Shown here piece by piece: positions 34,312 to 43,729 of a stretch of DNA of 64,000 nucleotides. The notes beneath the pieces were generated by a model. It did not search any database. It worked only from the letters and a program-made list of their open reading frames with translations, and was not told where the DNA came from. The stretch comes from Mesorhizobium sp. AR02. GTDB lineage: Bacteria > Pseudomonadota > Alphaproteobacteria > Rhizobiales > Rhizobiaceae. Position 1 is the first letter of the stretch. Every line of letters starts with the position of its first letter. Both the position numbers and the translations under genes were made by a program. The stretch is from positions 4,112,001 to 4,176,000 of the forward strand of contig NZ_CP080531.1 in assembly GCF_024746835.1 (NCBI RefSeq), written 5' to 3'.

Positions 34312-35465
34312 GAGCCTTCGGCGGCGTTGGCGGCACGGGGTTCCTGGCCGGCGATGCGGACTTCGCCGCCTTCGCTGACGCTCTGCGTGCCTTCGGTGAC
34401 CACCATGTCGCCGCTGTCGATCTCGGCGTCGATCAGCACGGTCTCGGTGTTGCGCTGGATGATGCGTACCGGCACGCGCTTGGCCTTGCCGTCCTCGATC
34501 TGCCAGACATAGGCGCCGTCCGAGCCCCACAGGATCGCCAGCGGGCTGACGGCTGGATAGCTCTCACCGGGGAATTTCATGGTGATGGAGAACGACATGC
34601 CGGCGCGCAGCGAATCTGCCGGGTTGGCGATCTTGGCCTTGACCAGCAGCGTGCGGCTCTTTTCGTCGATGTGGTTGTCGATCGCCGAGACCGTGCCGGT
34701 ATAGGCGTTGCTGGGATTGGCGATCGGCGTTGCCGTCAATTGCCCGCCGACCTTGACGGCGGCGGCGAAGCGCTCGGGCACCTGGAAATCGACGAGGATC
34801 GAGGAGCGATCATCAAGCGTGGCGATCGCCGACTGGTTGGTCACGTAGTTGCCGGCCGAGATCGGCAGGATGCCGACGGTGCCAGCGATCGGAGCCAGAA
34901 TGGAGCGGCGCTGCAGCGCAAGCTCGGCATCCTGGAGCGCCAGCTTCGCGCCTGCCAGCACCACTTCGGCATCGGCCACGGCCACCGGCGTCGCGGCATT
35001 GGAAGCGCGCAGCGATTTTACGCGGTCGAGCTTGGACTGAGCATCCTGCAAAGCGAGCTTGGCCCGATCCTGCGCGATGATCTCGGTCTCGGAATCGAGC
35101 GTCGCGATGATCTGTCCCTTGTCGACATGACTGCCGGATTCGACCAGCAGTTCGGCAAGACGGCCGGAGCTGTAGGGATTGACGGTCACCGAGGCGTTGG
35201 CGCGGCCGGTGCCGATCGCCTGGAGACGATCGTTGATAACAGCCGAGGCGGCCGGCGATGCGACGATGGTGGCAATCTGGGCGCCGCTGCGTCCCGCCTG
35301 CCGGGCGCCAGCCGCCGTTTCTTTCGTTGGAGGTGTCGCGCCATAGGCCCAGTCGATGCCCCAGCGCGCCAGCACTTCGGGAGCGCCGGGGTAGAAGCGC
35401 GCCCACGCGGCCGCGGCGGCGACCACGACGACAAGCGCAAGGACAATCTGTTTCCAACTAGACAT
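34308..35465 (-). CDS. RND efflux pump, periplasmic adaptor subunit
   Basis: Membrane-fusion protein of 385 residues that links the RND permease to an outer-membrane channel. An N-terminal anchor helix (about 5-22) is followed by a lipoyl/barrel-sandwich half (VNPYSSGRLAELLVESGSHV), a long alpha-helical hairpin (about 115-165) and the second lipoyl half (RRSILAPIAGTVGI), then beta-barrel and membrane-proximal domains. GGAG before the ATG at 35465 sets the start. It is the first gene of the pump operon. Confidence 0.9.
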   Translation of the reverse strand: MSSWKQIVLALVVVVAAAAAWARFYPGAPEVLARWGIDWAYGATPPTKETAAGARQAGRSGAQIATIVASPAASAVINDRLQAIGTGRANASVTVNPYSSGRLAELLVESGSHVDKGQIIATLDSETEIIAQDRAKLALQDAQSKLDRVKSLRASNAATPVAVADAEVVLAGAKLALQDAELALQRRSILAPIAGTVGILPISAGNYVTNQSAIATLDDRSSILVDFQVPERFAAAVKVGGQLTATPIANPSNAYTGTVSAIDNHIDEKSRTLLVKAKIANPADSLRAGMSFSITMKFPGESYPAVSPLAILWGSDGAYVWQIEDGKAKRVPVRIIQRNTETVLIDAEIDSGDMVVTEGTQSVSEGGEVRIAGQEPRAANAAEGS

Positions 35466-35667
35466 CGGCACTCCAGCGGCAAAAATCGTTCTGCCGGTTC
35501 CAAGTGGAAGCGGATGCAGCGACGACAAGGGCTGGGACCAAAACCGGCCACCCCCACTCCCGATATCATCGGTTTATGGCAATTATCACGCAATCGTGCA
35601 CATTAAATCTCGGTAACGTGATGTCTGCACGCTTGACTAGGGGCGGAGGCGACTGCCCGGAGCTCGC

Positions 35668-36495
35668 TTAACGCAGCCCTTCCATTTCCCGAATACGCCG
35701 CGCGCCGTCGGCCTCGAGTTGCCTGGTGACGGCGCCGATCAGCGTTTCGGCGACGACGAAAAGCGCGGCCGAGGAATCCCATGCGGACGGCACCGCGGTT
35801 CGTCCGGCGATGACGTGACGGGCAAAACGGGCGATCGGCGACAGCCACTGGTCGGTGAACAGCACGATCTGGACGCCGCGCTGATGCGCCTTCTCGGCGA
35901 AGCGCACGAGGCTGTCCTGGTAGCGCCTGATGTCGAAGATCACCAGCACGTCGCGCTTGCCCATGTCGATCAGCCTGTCGCGCCACATGCTCTCCTGGCC
36001 GGCAAGGTGAAAGACATCGGGCTGGATGACGGCGAGGTGGGCGGCCATGTAGCGCGCCAGCGGGTCGGTGAAGCGGCCGCCGATGAGGAATGTCTTGCCA
36101 CGCCGGTCGGCAAGCCGTGCGGCGATGTCGGCAAGCTGCTTGTCGGAGAGGTGGCGGAAGGTTTCGCGCATATTGTCGAGCGTAGCTTCGAGCATCGGCG
36201 AGACCGTGCCGCCGCCGGGCGAGGGCGGGTTGAGCGTCCGTATCGCCGGCGACTGCAGCTGTGCCGCCAGTTCGTCCTGCAGGCTCGACTGGAATTCCGG
36301 ATAGTTCTGGAAGCCGAGCCGGGCCACGAAACGCAGGATGGTCGGCGAGGAGACGCCGGCCGCGGTCGAGAATTCGGCGACCGTCTTCAGGCCGATCATC
36401 GGATAGCTGGCGATCAGCGTCTGGGCCGCGCGCCGTTCGCTGGCCGGCATCGTGCCGATGCGGTCGGCGATCAGTTCGGCAATGCTGGAAATCAT
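35668..36495 (-). CDS. MurR/RpiR family transcriptional regulator
   Basis: Regulator of 275 residues with an N-terminal RpiR helix-turn-helix (about 1-80, including TVAEFSTAAGVSSPTILRFV) and a C-terminal SIS domain (about 115-260, with GKTFLIGGRFTDP and VLVIFDIRRYQDS) that binds a phosphorylated sugar or another small ligand. The ATG at 36495 follows a GGGGG stretch and gives the family length; the frame is open to 36687. It is divergent from the gamma-glutamyl pathway genes starting at 36632 and is the obvious candidate for their control. Homologues beside similar genes are known in rhizobia, but the ligand is unknown. Confidence 0.88.
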   Translation of the reverse strand: MISSIAELIADRIGTMPASERRAAQTLIASYPMIGLKTVAEFSTAAGVSSPTILRFVARLGFQNYPEFQSSLQDELAAQLQSPAIRTLNPPSPGGGTVSPMLEATLDNMRETFRHLSDKQLADIAARLADRRGKTFLIGGRFTDPLARYMAAHLAVIQPDVFHLAGQESMWRDRLIDMGKRDVLVIFDIRRYQDSLVRFAEKAHQRGVQIVLFTDQWLSPIARFARHVIAGRTAVPSAWDSSAALFVVAETLIGAVTRQLEADGARRIREMEGLR

Positions 36496-36631
36496 CTTTT
36501 CCCCCACCCCTTGGCCTTGCCCATGAGATCGCATTTGACAAAGCCGGGTAAACTGTATGAAATCATCCATAGGGACGCAATGAGGCAAAATACGTAACAT
36601 ACGATACAGCGCTCCCCGGGGACCGCAGACT

Positions 36632-37450
36632 ATGGAGAAAGCACGGCCCGCCAGCCTTGCATCGTCTGAGACCGTGGGGGTGACCAACCCTGGCGGATCA
36701 AGCCCTTTCGTGCTGACCTGCGATCACGCTTCCAATTTCCTGCCCACCGAATTCGGCACGCTCGGCCTTGCCGCCGAGGACCTGTCGCGCCACATCGCCT
36801 GGGACCCGGGTGCGCTGCCGGTGGCGCTGCGCATGGCCCAAGCCCTCGATGCGACGCTGGTCGAAACCCGCATTTCGCGCCTCGTCATCGACTGCAACCG
36901 GCCGCTCGACGCGCCGGACCTGGTGCCGCCGGTCAGCGAGACCACGGCGATACCGGGCAATACCGGCCTGACGGAAAAGCAGCGCGCCGAGCGGGTCGCC
37001 CTGTCATGGCAGCCGTTTCACAGCACCATCGAGCAGATTGTCGAAGACAGGCTGGCGCGTGGCCAGGAGACCCGGCTGGTTTCCGTGCATTCCTTCACGC
37101 CGGTCTACAAGGGCCGTAACCGGCCGTGGCATATCGGCATCATCCATGATGAGGACCGCCGGCTGGCGTCACCGCTGATATCGGCGCTCAAGCGGCTTGC
37201 CGGCATCACCGTCGGCGTCAACGAACCCTATTCGCCTGCCGACCGCGTCTATTTCACGCTGGAACGGCATGCACGCTCGCGCGGGCTGCCCTGCGCGATG
37301 ATCGAAATCCGCAACGATGAAATCTCCGGCGAGACCGGGCAGCGGAAATGGGCGGATCTGCTCACGGGCATTTTTTCGAATCTGGAGCCCGTGGAGGCCA
37401 GGGGCTCCCGACAACGCGCAATGGGAAAGTCAGTACAATCGGCCAGCTAA
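36632..37450 (+). CDS. N-formylglutamate amidohydrolase family protein
   Basis: Hydrolase of 272 residues of the FGase family, zinc-dependent enzymes that split N-acyl or related amides of glutamate. Conserved blocks are LTCDHASNFLP (about 28-38), SRLVIDCNRPLDAP, VSVHSFTPVYKGRNRPW and MIEIRNDEI. Classical members end histidine degradation, but no hut gene is present. It is instead the first gene before two APC permeases and a glutamine-synthetase-like ligase, 22 bp from the first permease. A role in releasing glutamate from a gamma-glutamyl intermediate is therefore suggested, by context only. Confidence 0.85.
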   Translation: MEKARPASLASSETVGVTNPGGSSPFVLTCDHASNFLPTEFGTLGLAAEDLSRHIAWDPGALPVALRMAQALDATLVETRISRLVIDCNRPLDAPDLVPPVSETTAIPGNTGLTEKQRAERVALSWQPFHSTIEQIVEDRLARGQETRLVSVHSFTPVYKGRNRPWHIGIIHDEDRRLASPLISALKRLAGITVGVNEPYSPADRVYFTLERHARSRGLPCAMIEIRNDEISGETGQRKWADLLTGIFSNLEPVEARGSRQRAMGKSVQSAS

Positions 37451-37472
37451 GAACCATAAGGGGAACTCCAGC

Positions 37473-39011
37473 ATGACAACGGATCACACAGAGAAATCGG
37501 AGGACGTAAAGATCCTTCACAGTATGGGCTACGCCCAGGAACTGGCCCGCCGCATGAGCGGCTTCTCCAACTTCGCCATATCCTTCTCGATCATTTGCAT
37601 TCTGGCCGGTGGCATCACCTCATTTCCGCTGGCCATGGGCACCGGCAGCGGTTTCGAGGCGACCGTTGGCTGGGTCATCGGCGGTGTCTTCGCTCTTGTC
37701 GTCGCGGCCTCGCTTGGCCAGATCGGCTCGGCCTATCCTACCGCCGGCGGCCTCTATCACTGGTCGTCGATTCTCGGCGGGCGCGGCTGGGGCTGGGCAA
37801 CGGCCTGGATCAACCTGCTTGGCCTGATCTTCGTCGTGGCTTCGGTGAACGTCGGCGTCTATCTGCTATTTCAAGGGCTCGTCGCGGGTCCGATCTTCGG
37901 ATGGGACACATCGACCTGGGGCTTCTGGCAGCAGACGGCGGCAGTCGTCTTGATTACCGTCACCCAAGGCCTCTTCAATCATCTCGGCATCAAGACGACG
38001 ACGATGTTGACCGACTTTTCCGGCTACCTCATCCTCGTTGTTGCGGTCGTACTGACGCTGACCTTCCTGATCTGGGGCGCGCATGGTTTCGATCTTGCGC
38101 GGCTGACGACGTTCGTCAACACGACCGGCGACCCCGGTGGCGGCTATGTTCCGACGGCCCGCACCGCCCTCGTGGCCTTCCTGATCGGCCTTCTCTACCC
38201 GCTTTACACGATCACCGGCTTCGACGCCTCGGCCCATACCGCCGAGGAAACGCACAATGCCCGCATTGCTGTGCCCAGAGGCATGATCCACGCGGTCCTC
38301 TGGTCTCTCGTCTTCGGATTCGTCATGGCGGTCTCCTTCGTCCTCGCCAGCCCCGATCTCGTCGCGACCGCCAAGGACGGCGGCAATGCCTGGTTCAACC
38401 TGTTCAACAATCTGCCGGCGCCAACATGGCTCAAGGCTCTGCTCGGCATCGCCATCGTGCTGTCGAACTATCTGTGCGCGCTGGCCGGGCTCACTTCGAC
38501 CTCGCGGATGATCTTCGCCTTTTCGCGTGACGGAGGTCTGCCTGGGTCGTCCTTGTGGAAGCAGGTTTCGCCGACTTGGCGCACGCCGGTGCCTGCCATC
38601 TGGCTCGGCGTGGTGCTCTCGATCGCCGCCACGCTCTATTCGCCGGCTTTTGCGGCGCTCGCTGCTGGTTGCGCTCTCTTCCTTTACGTCTCCTATGCCA
38701 TGCCGATCGCAGCCGGACTTCTTGCGGAAGGCAAGAGCTGGACTGAGTTCGGTCCGTTCCGTCTCGGCGTCTGGTCAAAGCCTTTCGCCGTCATCACCGT
38801 GCTCGGTGTCCTGGTGCTGATGTATGCTGGCATCCAGCCTCCCTTCGACATCCTGATCAACTACGCCATCGGACTGATCATTCTGCTCGTGGTTCTATGG
38901 TTCGGTATAGAATCGCGCCGCTTCAAGGGGCCGCCGATCGGTGCCGACATTGCTCGTCGCGCGGCGGAGATCGCGGCTGCGGAAAAAGCGGTCGGCCAGA
39001 CAGCCGGCTGA
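37473..39011 (+). CDS. APC family amino acid/amine permease (copy 1)
   Basis: Polytopic permease of 512 residues with about twelve helices, of the amino acid-polyamine-organocation family. It starts with a polar leader, then GYAQELARRMSGFSNFAISF leading into helix 1 (CILAGGITSFPLAMGTG), and has the family block AYPTAGGLYHW in helix 2-3. AAGGGGA before the ATG at 37473 supports the start. It is a close paralogue of the permease at 39220: the first 30 residues and even the mRNA leader (AACCATAAGGGGAACTCCA versus AACCATAGGGGAATTCCA) are nearly the same. Likely imports the amine substrate of the downstream ligase. Confidence 0.9.
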   Translation: MTTDHTEKSEDVKILHSMGYAQELARRMSGFSNFAISFSIICILAGGITSFPLAMGTGSGFEATVGWVIGGVFALVVAASLGQIGSAYPTAGGLYHWSSILGGRGWGWATAWINLLGLIFVVASVNVGVYLLFQGLVAGPIFGWDTSTWGFWQQTAAVVLITVTQGLFNHLGIKTTTMLTDFSGYLILVVAVVLTLTFLIWGAHGFDLARLTTFVNTTGDPGGGYVPTARTALVAFLIGLLYPLYTITGFDASAHTAEETHNARIAVPRGMIHAVLWSLVFGFVMAVSFVLASPDLVATAKDGGNAWFNLFNNLPAPTWLKALLGIAIVLSNYLCALAGLTSTSRMIFAFSRDGGLPGSSLWKQVSPTWRTPVPAIWLGVVLSIAATLYSPAFAALAAGCALFLYVSYAMPIAAGLLAEGKSWTEFGPFRLGVWSKPFAVITVLGVLVLMYAGIQPPFDILINYAIGLIILLVVLWFGIESRRFKGPPIGADIARRAAEIAAAEKAVGQTAG

Positions 39012-39026
39012 CGGCAAGGCAATATC

Positions 39027-39052
39027 GCCCGATCGGCTCAGGCCGATCGGGC
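39027..39052 (+). terminator. Hairpin after permease copy 1
   Basis: GCCCGATCGGC (39027-39037) and GCCGATCGGGC (39042-39052) form a perfect 11-bp stem with loop TCAG, 15 bp after the permease stop. No T run follows, so it may attenuate or stabilise the message rather than stop transcription fully. Confidence 0.55.
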
Positions 39053-39094
39053 ACCCCGTCGACCATCAGTTTTCAGTTTGAAGGATGTTATCAA

Positions 39095-39189
39095 GTGGCC
39101 GGGAATTTCTTGTCCGATCCGTTGAAGAAGAAGTTTCCGGCGACGGGATTTACGCCGCGCTGGCCTGCATCGTCGGTATGCAGGACCGG
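39095..39189 (+). pseudogene. 5' remnant of a second glutamine-synthetase-like gene
   Basis: This stretch aligns with the first 95 bases of the ligase gene at 40863: GTGGCCGGGAATTTCTTG corresponds to ATGGCCGGAAATTTCTCG, and CTGGCCTGCATCGTCGGTATG to CTGGCCTGCATCGTCGACATG. By hand about three quarters of the bases agree, with one single-base deletion near 39131 that breaks the frame. After CAGGACCGG the similarity stops and the leader of permease copy 2 begins. It retains a GTG and an AAGGA ribosome site. It shows that a permease-ligase unit was duplicated and that one ligase copy was later deleted. Confidence 0.8.
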
Positions 39190-39219
39190 TCCAGCCAAAA
39201 ACCATAGGGGAATTCCAAG

Positions 39220-40776
39220 ATGACAACACCGGGTTATACAGATTCAGACAAGGCGGAGGACGTAAAGGCCCTCCACAGCATGGGCTACGCCCAGGAACTG
39301 GAGCGGCGCCTCAGTCGCTTTTCGAATTTCGCGGTTTCCTTCTCCATCATCTGCATCCTGTCGGGCGGCATCAATTCGCTGGCCCAAGGCACGTCAGGCG
39401 CCGGCGGCATCGGCATCGGCGTCGGCTGGCTGGTCGGCTGCTTCGTGTCGCTGACCTTCGCGGTGGCCATGTCGCAGATCAGCTCGGCCTATCCAACGGC
39501 CGGCGGCCTCTATCACTGGGGCTCGATCCTCGGCAATCGCGGCACCGGCTGGGTCACGGCCTGGCTCAACCTGCTCGGCCTGATCACCGTGCTCGGTGCC
39601 ATCAATGTCGGCACCTGGACGTTCTTCGTCGGCGCCTTCGGGCCAGCGCTCGGAATTGACGGTTCGCTGACCAACCAGATGATCTTTCTGGTCGTCATCA
39701 CCGGTCTCCAGGCGCTGATCAACCATCTCGGCATCAAGCTGACCGCGAAGCTGACCGATTTCTCGGGCTATCTGATCTTCTTCGGCGCCATCCTGATCGC
39801 CGTGGTTTGCCTGATTTTCGCCGAGCATTGGGATGTCAGCCGTCTCTTCACCTTCCACAATTATTCGGGTGATGCAGGCGGCGGTGTGTGGCCGTCGGTT
39901 TCGAATGCCTGGGTGTTCGCGCTCGGCCTGTTGCTGCCGATCTATACGATCACCGGCTACGACGCTTCCGCGCACACATCGGAAGAAACCATCAAGGCGG
40001 CCTCTTCCGTGCCGCGCGCCATGGTGATGTCGGTCGTCTGGTCGGCTTTGTTCGGCTATCTGTTCCTCGCAGCCTTCGTGCTGATGATCCCGAACATGGA
40101 CGACGCCGCCAAGCAGGGCTGGAACGTGTTCTTCTGGGCCTTCGACCAGCGCGTTCCCTCCGGCATCAAGGAGTTCGTCTATCTCGTCGTGTTCGTCTCG
40201 CAGTTGCTCTGCGGTCTGGCGACCGTCACCTCCGCTTCGCGCATGATCTTTGCCTTCTCGCGTGACGGCGGTCTGCCCGGCTCGGCGGCGCTGGCCAAGG
40301 TCAGCCCGACCTATCGCACGCCGGTGGCGGCGATCTGGACGGCGTCGATCCTGTCGGTGCTGTTCGTCTGGGGTTCGACCCTGGTCTCGGTTGCTGGTAC
40401 CTCGGCCTATACCATCGTGGTGTCCTGCACCGTCATCTTCCTGTTCCTCTCCTTCACCGTGCCGATCGTGCTCGGCATGCTGGCCTGGGGCACACCGAAA
40501 TGGGACAAGATGGGGCCATGGAACATGGGGCGCGGCGTGTTCATGCTGTTCGCCGTCCTGTCGATCGTGTCGATGATCCTGATCTTCATCATCGGCATCC
40601 AGCCACCGAACGACTGGGCGCTCTACATCACCGTCGGCTTCTTCATCCTGACGGCGATCGTCTGGTTCGCCTTCGAGCGCAACCGCTTCCAGGGCCCGCC
40701 GCTCGGTGACATCATCGCGGCGCGTCAGGCCGCGATCAAGGCTGCCGAACAGGCGGTTGGCGAAACCGGCCACTGA
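39220..40776 (+). CDS. APC family amino acid/amine permease (copy 2)
   Basis: Twelve-helix APC permease of 518 residues, paralogue of the permease at 37473 with the same N-terminal layout (GYAQELERRLSRFSNFAVSF, then CILSGGINSLAQGTS), the same SAYPTAGGLYHW block and the same DASAHTSEET/DASAHTAEET loop. The two differ over helices 9-12 and may have different substrate ranges. The leader with AGGGGAA is shared with copy 1. It precedes the ligase gene by 86 bp, with a strong hairpin in the gap. Confidence 0.9.
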   Translation: MTTPGYTDSDKAEDVKALHSMGYAQELERRLSRFSNFAVSFSIICILSGGINSLAQGTSGAGGIGIGVGWLVGCFVSLTFAVAMSQISSAYPTAGGLYHWGSILGNRGTGWVTAWLNLLGLITVLGAINVGTWTFFVGAFGPALGIDGSLTNQMIFLVVITGLQALINHLGIKLTAKLTDFSGYLIFFGAILIAVVCLIFAEHWDVSRLFTFHNYSGDAGGGVWPSVSNAWVFALGLLLPIYTITGYDASAHTSEETIKAASSVPRAMVMSVVWSALFGYLFLAAFVLMIPNMDDAAKQGWNVFFWAFDQRVPSGIKEFVYLVVFVSQLLCGLATVTSASRMIFAFSRDGGLPGSAALAKVSPTYRTPVAAIWTASILSVLFVWGSTLVSVAGTSAYTIVVSCTVIFLFLSFTVPIVLGMLAWGTPKWDKMGPWNMGRGVFMLFAVLSIVSMILIFIIGIQPPNDWALYITVGFFILTAIVWFAFERNRFQGPPLGDIIAARQAAIKAAEQAVGETGH

Positions 40777-40791
40777 CATCGACCATCAAGG

Positions 40792-40826
40792 CCATGGCCG
40801 GCATCGTGCCGGCCATGGTTTCGTTT
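40792..40826 (+). terminator. Terminator or attenuator between permease copy 2 and the ligase gene
   Basis: CCATGGCCGGCA (40792-40803) and TGCCGGCCATGG (40807-40818) form a perfect 12-bp stem with loop TCG, followed by TTTCGTTTA. It probably limits read-through from the permease into the ligase gene. Confidence 0.7.
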
Positions 40827-40862
40827 ATCCCTTTCAATGACCAGCGCTGGAGTGCCAAAGGA

Positions 40863-42233
40863 ATGGCCGGAAATTTCTCGTTCGATCAGTTGAAGAAAGC
40901 GGTCTCCAGCGGTGAGATCGACACGGTGCTGGCCTGCATCGTCGACATGCAGGGGCGGCTGGCGGGAAAGCGTTTCCTGGCGCAGTACTTCGTCGATTCC
41001 GCCCACGACGAAACGCATGGCTGCAACTATCTCCTGGCCGCCGACATCGATATGGAACCGGTGCCGGGCTACAAGGCGGCAAGCTGGTCGAAGGGCTATG
41101 GCGACTTCGTCATGAAGCCGGACCTTGGCACGCTGCGACGCATTCCGTGGCTGGAAAAGACCGCCCTGGTGGTCTGTGATGTGCTCGACCACCACACCCA
41201 TGACGATCTCCCGCATTCGCCGCGCGCTATCCTGAAGAAGCAGGTCAAGCGGCTCACTGACCGCGGCTATATCGGCTATTTCGCTTCCGAGCTCGAATTC
41301 TATCTGTTCAACGAGACCTACGATTCCGCCCGCAAGAAGCACTGGCAGGGCCTCGATACCGCCTCGCCCTATATCGGCGACTACCAGATCGGCATCACCA
41401 CCAAGGAAGAAGGCGTCATGCGCCGGCTTCGCAACGAGATGGAAGCGGCCGGCATCCCGATCGAGAACTCCAAGGGCGAGTGGGGTCCGGGCCAGGAAGA
41501 GATCAATGTGCGCTATGCCGAAGCGCTCGACATGGCCGACCGCCACGTCATCCTGAAGAACGGCGCCAAGGAAATCGCTGAGTCCGAGGGCAAGGCGATC
41601 TCGTTCATGTCGAAATACAATTACGGGCTCGCCGGCAACTCCAGCCATATCCACAATTCGCTGTGGAGCGCCGACGGCAAGACGCCTTTGTTCTTCGACA
41701 AGAAGGCCGACTGGACGCTATCCACCCTTGGCCAGCAATGGGCCGCCGGACAGCTCAAATATGCCAAGGAGTTCACCTGGTTCCTGGCCCCCTACATCAA
41801 CTCCTACAAGCGCTTTCAGGCCGGCACTTTCGCGCCGACCAAGATCATGTGGAGCGAGGACAACCGCACCGCCGGCTTCCGCCTGTGCGGTGAGGGCACC
41901 AAGGGCATCCGCATGGAATGCCGCATCGGCGGTGCCGACCTAAACCCCTATCTCGCCTTCGCGGCGCTGATCGCCGCCGGCCTTGCCGGCATCGACGAGA
42001 AGCTTGAACTGCAGAAGCCGTTCGTCGGCGATGCCTATCAGGCATCTCGTTTGCCGGAGATCCCGAAGACCTTGCGTGACGCCACCGAGACGTTGGCCAA
42101 GTCGAAGATGCTGAAGCAGGCGCTCGGCGAGGACGTGCTCGAACATTATGTCCACACCGCCAAGTGGGAGCAGTTCGAATACGACCGCCGGATTACGGAT
42201 TGGGAACTGCACAGGGGTTTCGAGCGGTACTAA
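40863..42233 (+). CDS. Glutamine-synthetase-like gamma-glutamyl-amine ligase
   Basis: ATP-dependent ligase of 456 residues of the glutamine synthetase superfamily. The N-terminal beta-grasp part (MAGNFSFDQLKKAVSSGEID, MQGRLAGKRF) is of the PuuA-like type. The catalytic domain has ASELEFYLF (metal-binding glutamate), NSSHIHNSLW in place of the classical GxxHxHxS region, and the arginine-bearing ECRIGGADLNPYLAFAA. The frame is open to 40794, but the start at 40863 matches the homologous remnant at 39095. Neighbouring permeases, aldehyde and alcohol dehydrogenases argue for gamma-glutamylation of an amine or amino alcohol rather than ammonia assimilation. Confidence 0.88.
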   Translation: MAGNFSFDQLKKAVSSGEIDTVLACIVDMQGRLAGKRFLAQYFVDSAHDETHGCNYLLAADIDMEPVPGYKAASWSKGYGDFVMKPDLGTLRRIPWLEKTALVVCDVLDHHTHDDLPHSPRAILKKQVKRLTDRGYIGYFASELEFYLFNETYDSARKKHWQGLDTASPYIGDYQIGITTKEEGVMRRLRNEMEAAGIPIENSKGEWGPGQEEINVRYAEALDMADRHVILKNGAKEIAESEGKAISFMSKYNYGLAGNSSHIHNSLWSADGKTPLFFDKKADWTLSTLGQQWAAGQLKYAKEFTWFLAPYINSYKRFQAGTFAPTKIMWSEDNRTAGFRLCGEGTKGIRMECRIGGADLNPYLAFAALIAAGLAGIDEKLELQKPFVGDAYQASRLPEIPKTLRDATETLAKSKMLKQALGEDVLEHYVHTAKWEQFEYDRRITDWELHRGFERY

Positions 42234-42321
42234 ACTATGTCGGCGTCGCCCTCCCTTAGCCATCGTCTGAATGGCGGGCGACGTCAAAATCAAGATTTCA
42301 TGAAGTGCGAGGACTGAAGGA

Positions 42322-43710
42322 ATGACCGAAACGGTCAAGTTGATATCCCCCATCGACGGCTCGATCTATGCCGAGCGGCCCGTGGCTACAGACCAGGCGA
42401 TCAATGCCGCGGTCGAGCGCGCCAAGGCGGCGCAGGAGAAGTGGGCTGAGACGCCGACCGTCGAGCGCGGCAAGTACATGCTGGCGATGCTCGAAGCGCT
42501 GGTGGCGATGACCGACGAGATCGTGCCGGAGATCGCTTGGCAGATGGGGCGGCCGGTGCGCTATGGCGGCGAGTTCGGCGGCGTCAGGGAACGCACCAAT
42601 TACATGGTCGAGATCGCCGAGCAGGCGCTCAAGTCCATACCAGCCTCCAATCCCAAGGACGGCTTCCGGCGCTACGTGAAAAAAGATCCGCTCGGCGTGG
42701 TCATGGTGATCGCGCCCTGGAACTATCCCTATCTGACCGCCGTCAACACCATCGTGCCGGCGCTGATGGCCGGCAACGCCGTCATCCTCAAGCATGCGGC
42801 GCAGACGCTGCTGGTCGGCGAGCGTTTTCAGCAGGCTTTCGACAAGGTCGGCCTGCCCAAGGGCGTGTTCCAGAATGTCGTGCTCAACCATGCCCAGACC
42901 GAGAAGCTGCTCGGCTCGGGCAAGATCGACCATGTCAATTTCACCGGTTCGGTCGGCGGCGGCCGTGCCATCGAAAAGGCGGCGGCCGGCACCTTCATGA
43001 CGCTCGGCCTCGAGCTTGGCGGCAAGGATCCGGCCTATGTGCTGCCCGACGCCAAGATGGACCATGCGGTCGCCAATCTGGTCGACGGTGCCTTCTACAA
43101 CTCCGGTCAGTGCTGCTGCGGCATCGAACGCGTCTATGTCCACGAAAAGATCTATGACGAGTTCGTCGAGGGCTTCATCGCCGAGACGAAGAACTATGTC
43201 GTCGGCAATCCGCTGGACCAGACGACGACAATGGGGCCGATGGCGCAGGCGCGTTTCGCCGACTTGATCCGCGAGCAGAAAGCCGAAGCGCTGCGCAAGG
43301 GCGCCAAGGCGCACATCAACATGAAGGTGGCCAATGACAAGGCGGGCTCGCCCTATCTGGCGCCGGAAGTGCTGACTGATGTCGACCACCAGATGAGCGT
43401 CATGCGCGAGGAAAGCTTCGGCCCGATCGTCGGCATCATGAAGGTGCGCAATGACGAAGAGGCGATAGCGCTGATGAACGACAGCGCCTATGGCCTGACG
43501 GCCTCGATCTGGACGCGCGATACCGAGCATGCGGTGGCGATCGGCAACCGCATCGAGACCGGTACGGTGTTCATGAACCGCTGCGACTATCTCGATCCAG
43601 CGCTGGTCTGGACCGGTGTCAAGGACACCGGCAAGGGCGCGGGACTATCGGCCATCGGCTACGATAATCTGACCCGACCGAAATCCTTCCACCTGCGCGA
43701 AGCCATCTGA
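42322..43710 (+). CDS. Aldehyde dehydrogenase
   Basis: NAD(P)-dependent aldehyde dehydrogenase of 462 residues. The cofactor region APWNYPYLTAVN is about 131-142, the general-base glutamate is E231 in ELGGKDP, and the catalytic cysteine is probably C265 in SGQCCCG. The C-terminus (GLSAIGYDNLTRPKSFHLR) is typical of the family. It lies 88 bp after the ligase gene and 19 bp before the Fe-alcohol dehydrogenase. Its most likely substrate is the gamma-glutamyl-aldehyde made by that dehydrogenase. Confidence 0.92.
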   Translation: MTETVKLISPIDGSIYAERPVATDQAINAAVERAKAAQEKWAETPTVERGKYMLAMLEALVAMTDEIVPEIAWQMGRPVRYGGEFGGVRERTNYMVEIAEQALKSIPASNPKDGFRRYVKKDPLGVVMVIAPWNYPYLTAVNTIVPALMAGNAVILKHAAQTLLVGERFQQAFDKVGLPKGVFQNVVLNHAQTEKLLGSGKIDHVNFTGSVGGGRAIEKAAAGTFMTLGLELGGKDPAYVLPDAKMDHAVANLVDGAFYNSGQCCCGIERVYVHEKIYDEFVEGFIAETKNYVVGNPLDQTTTMGPMAQARFADLIREQKAEALRKGAKAHINMKVANDKAGSPYLAPEVLTDVDHQMSVMREESFGPIVGIMKVRNDEEAIALMNDSAYGLTASIWTRDTEHAVAIGNRIETGTVFMNRCDYLDPALVWTGVKDTGKGAGLSAIGYDNLTRPKSFHLREAI

Positions 43711-43729
43711 TTTTTTCGAAAGACCAAAA

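Noticed and set aside
36556-36571. TATG/CATA inverted repeat between the RpiR gene and the FGase-like gene, as an RpiR operator
   Set aside because: Only four-base arms with an eight-base spacer; this is expected by chance and no second copy was found nearby.
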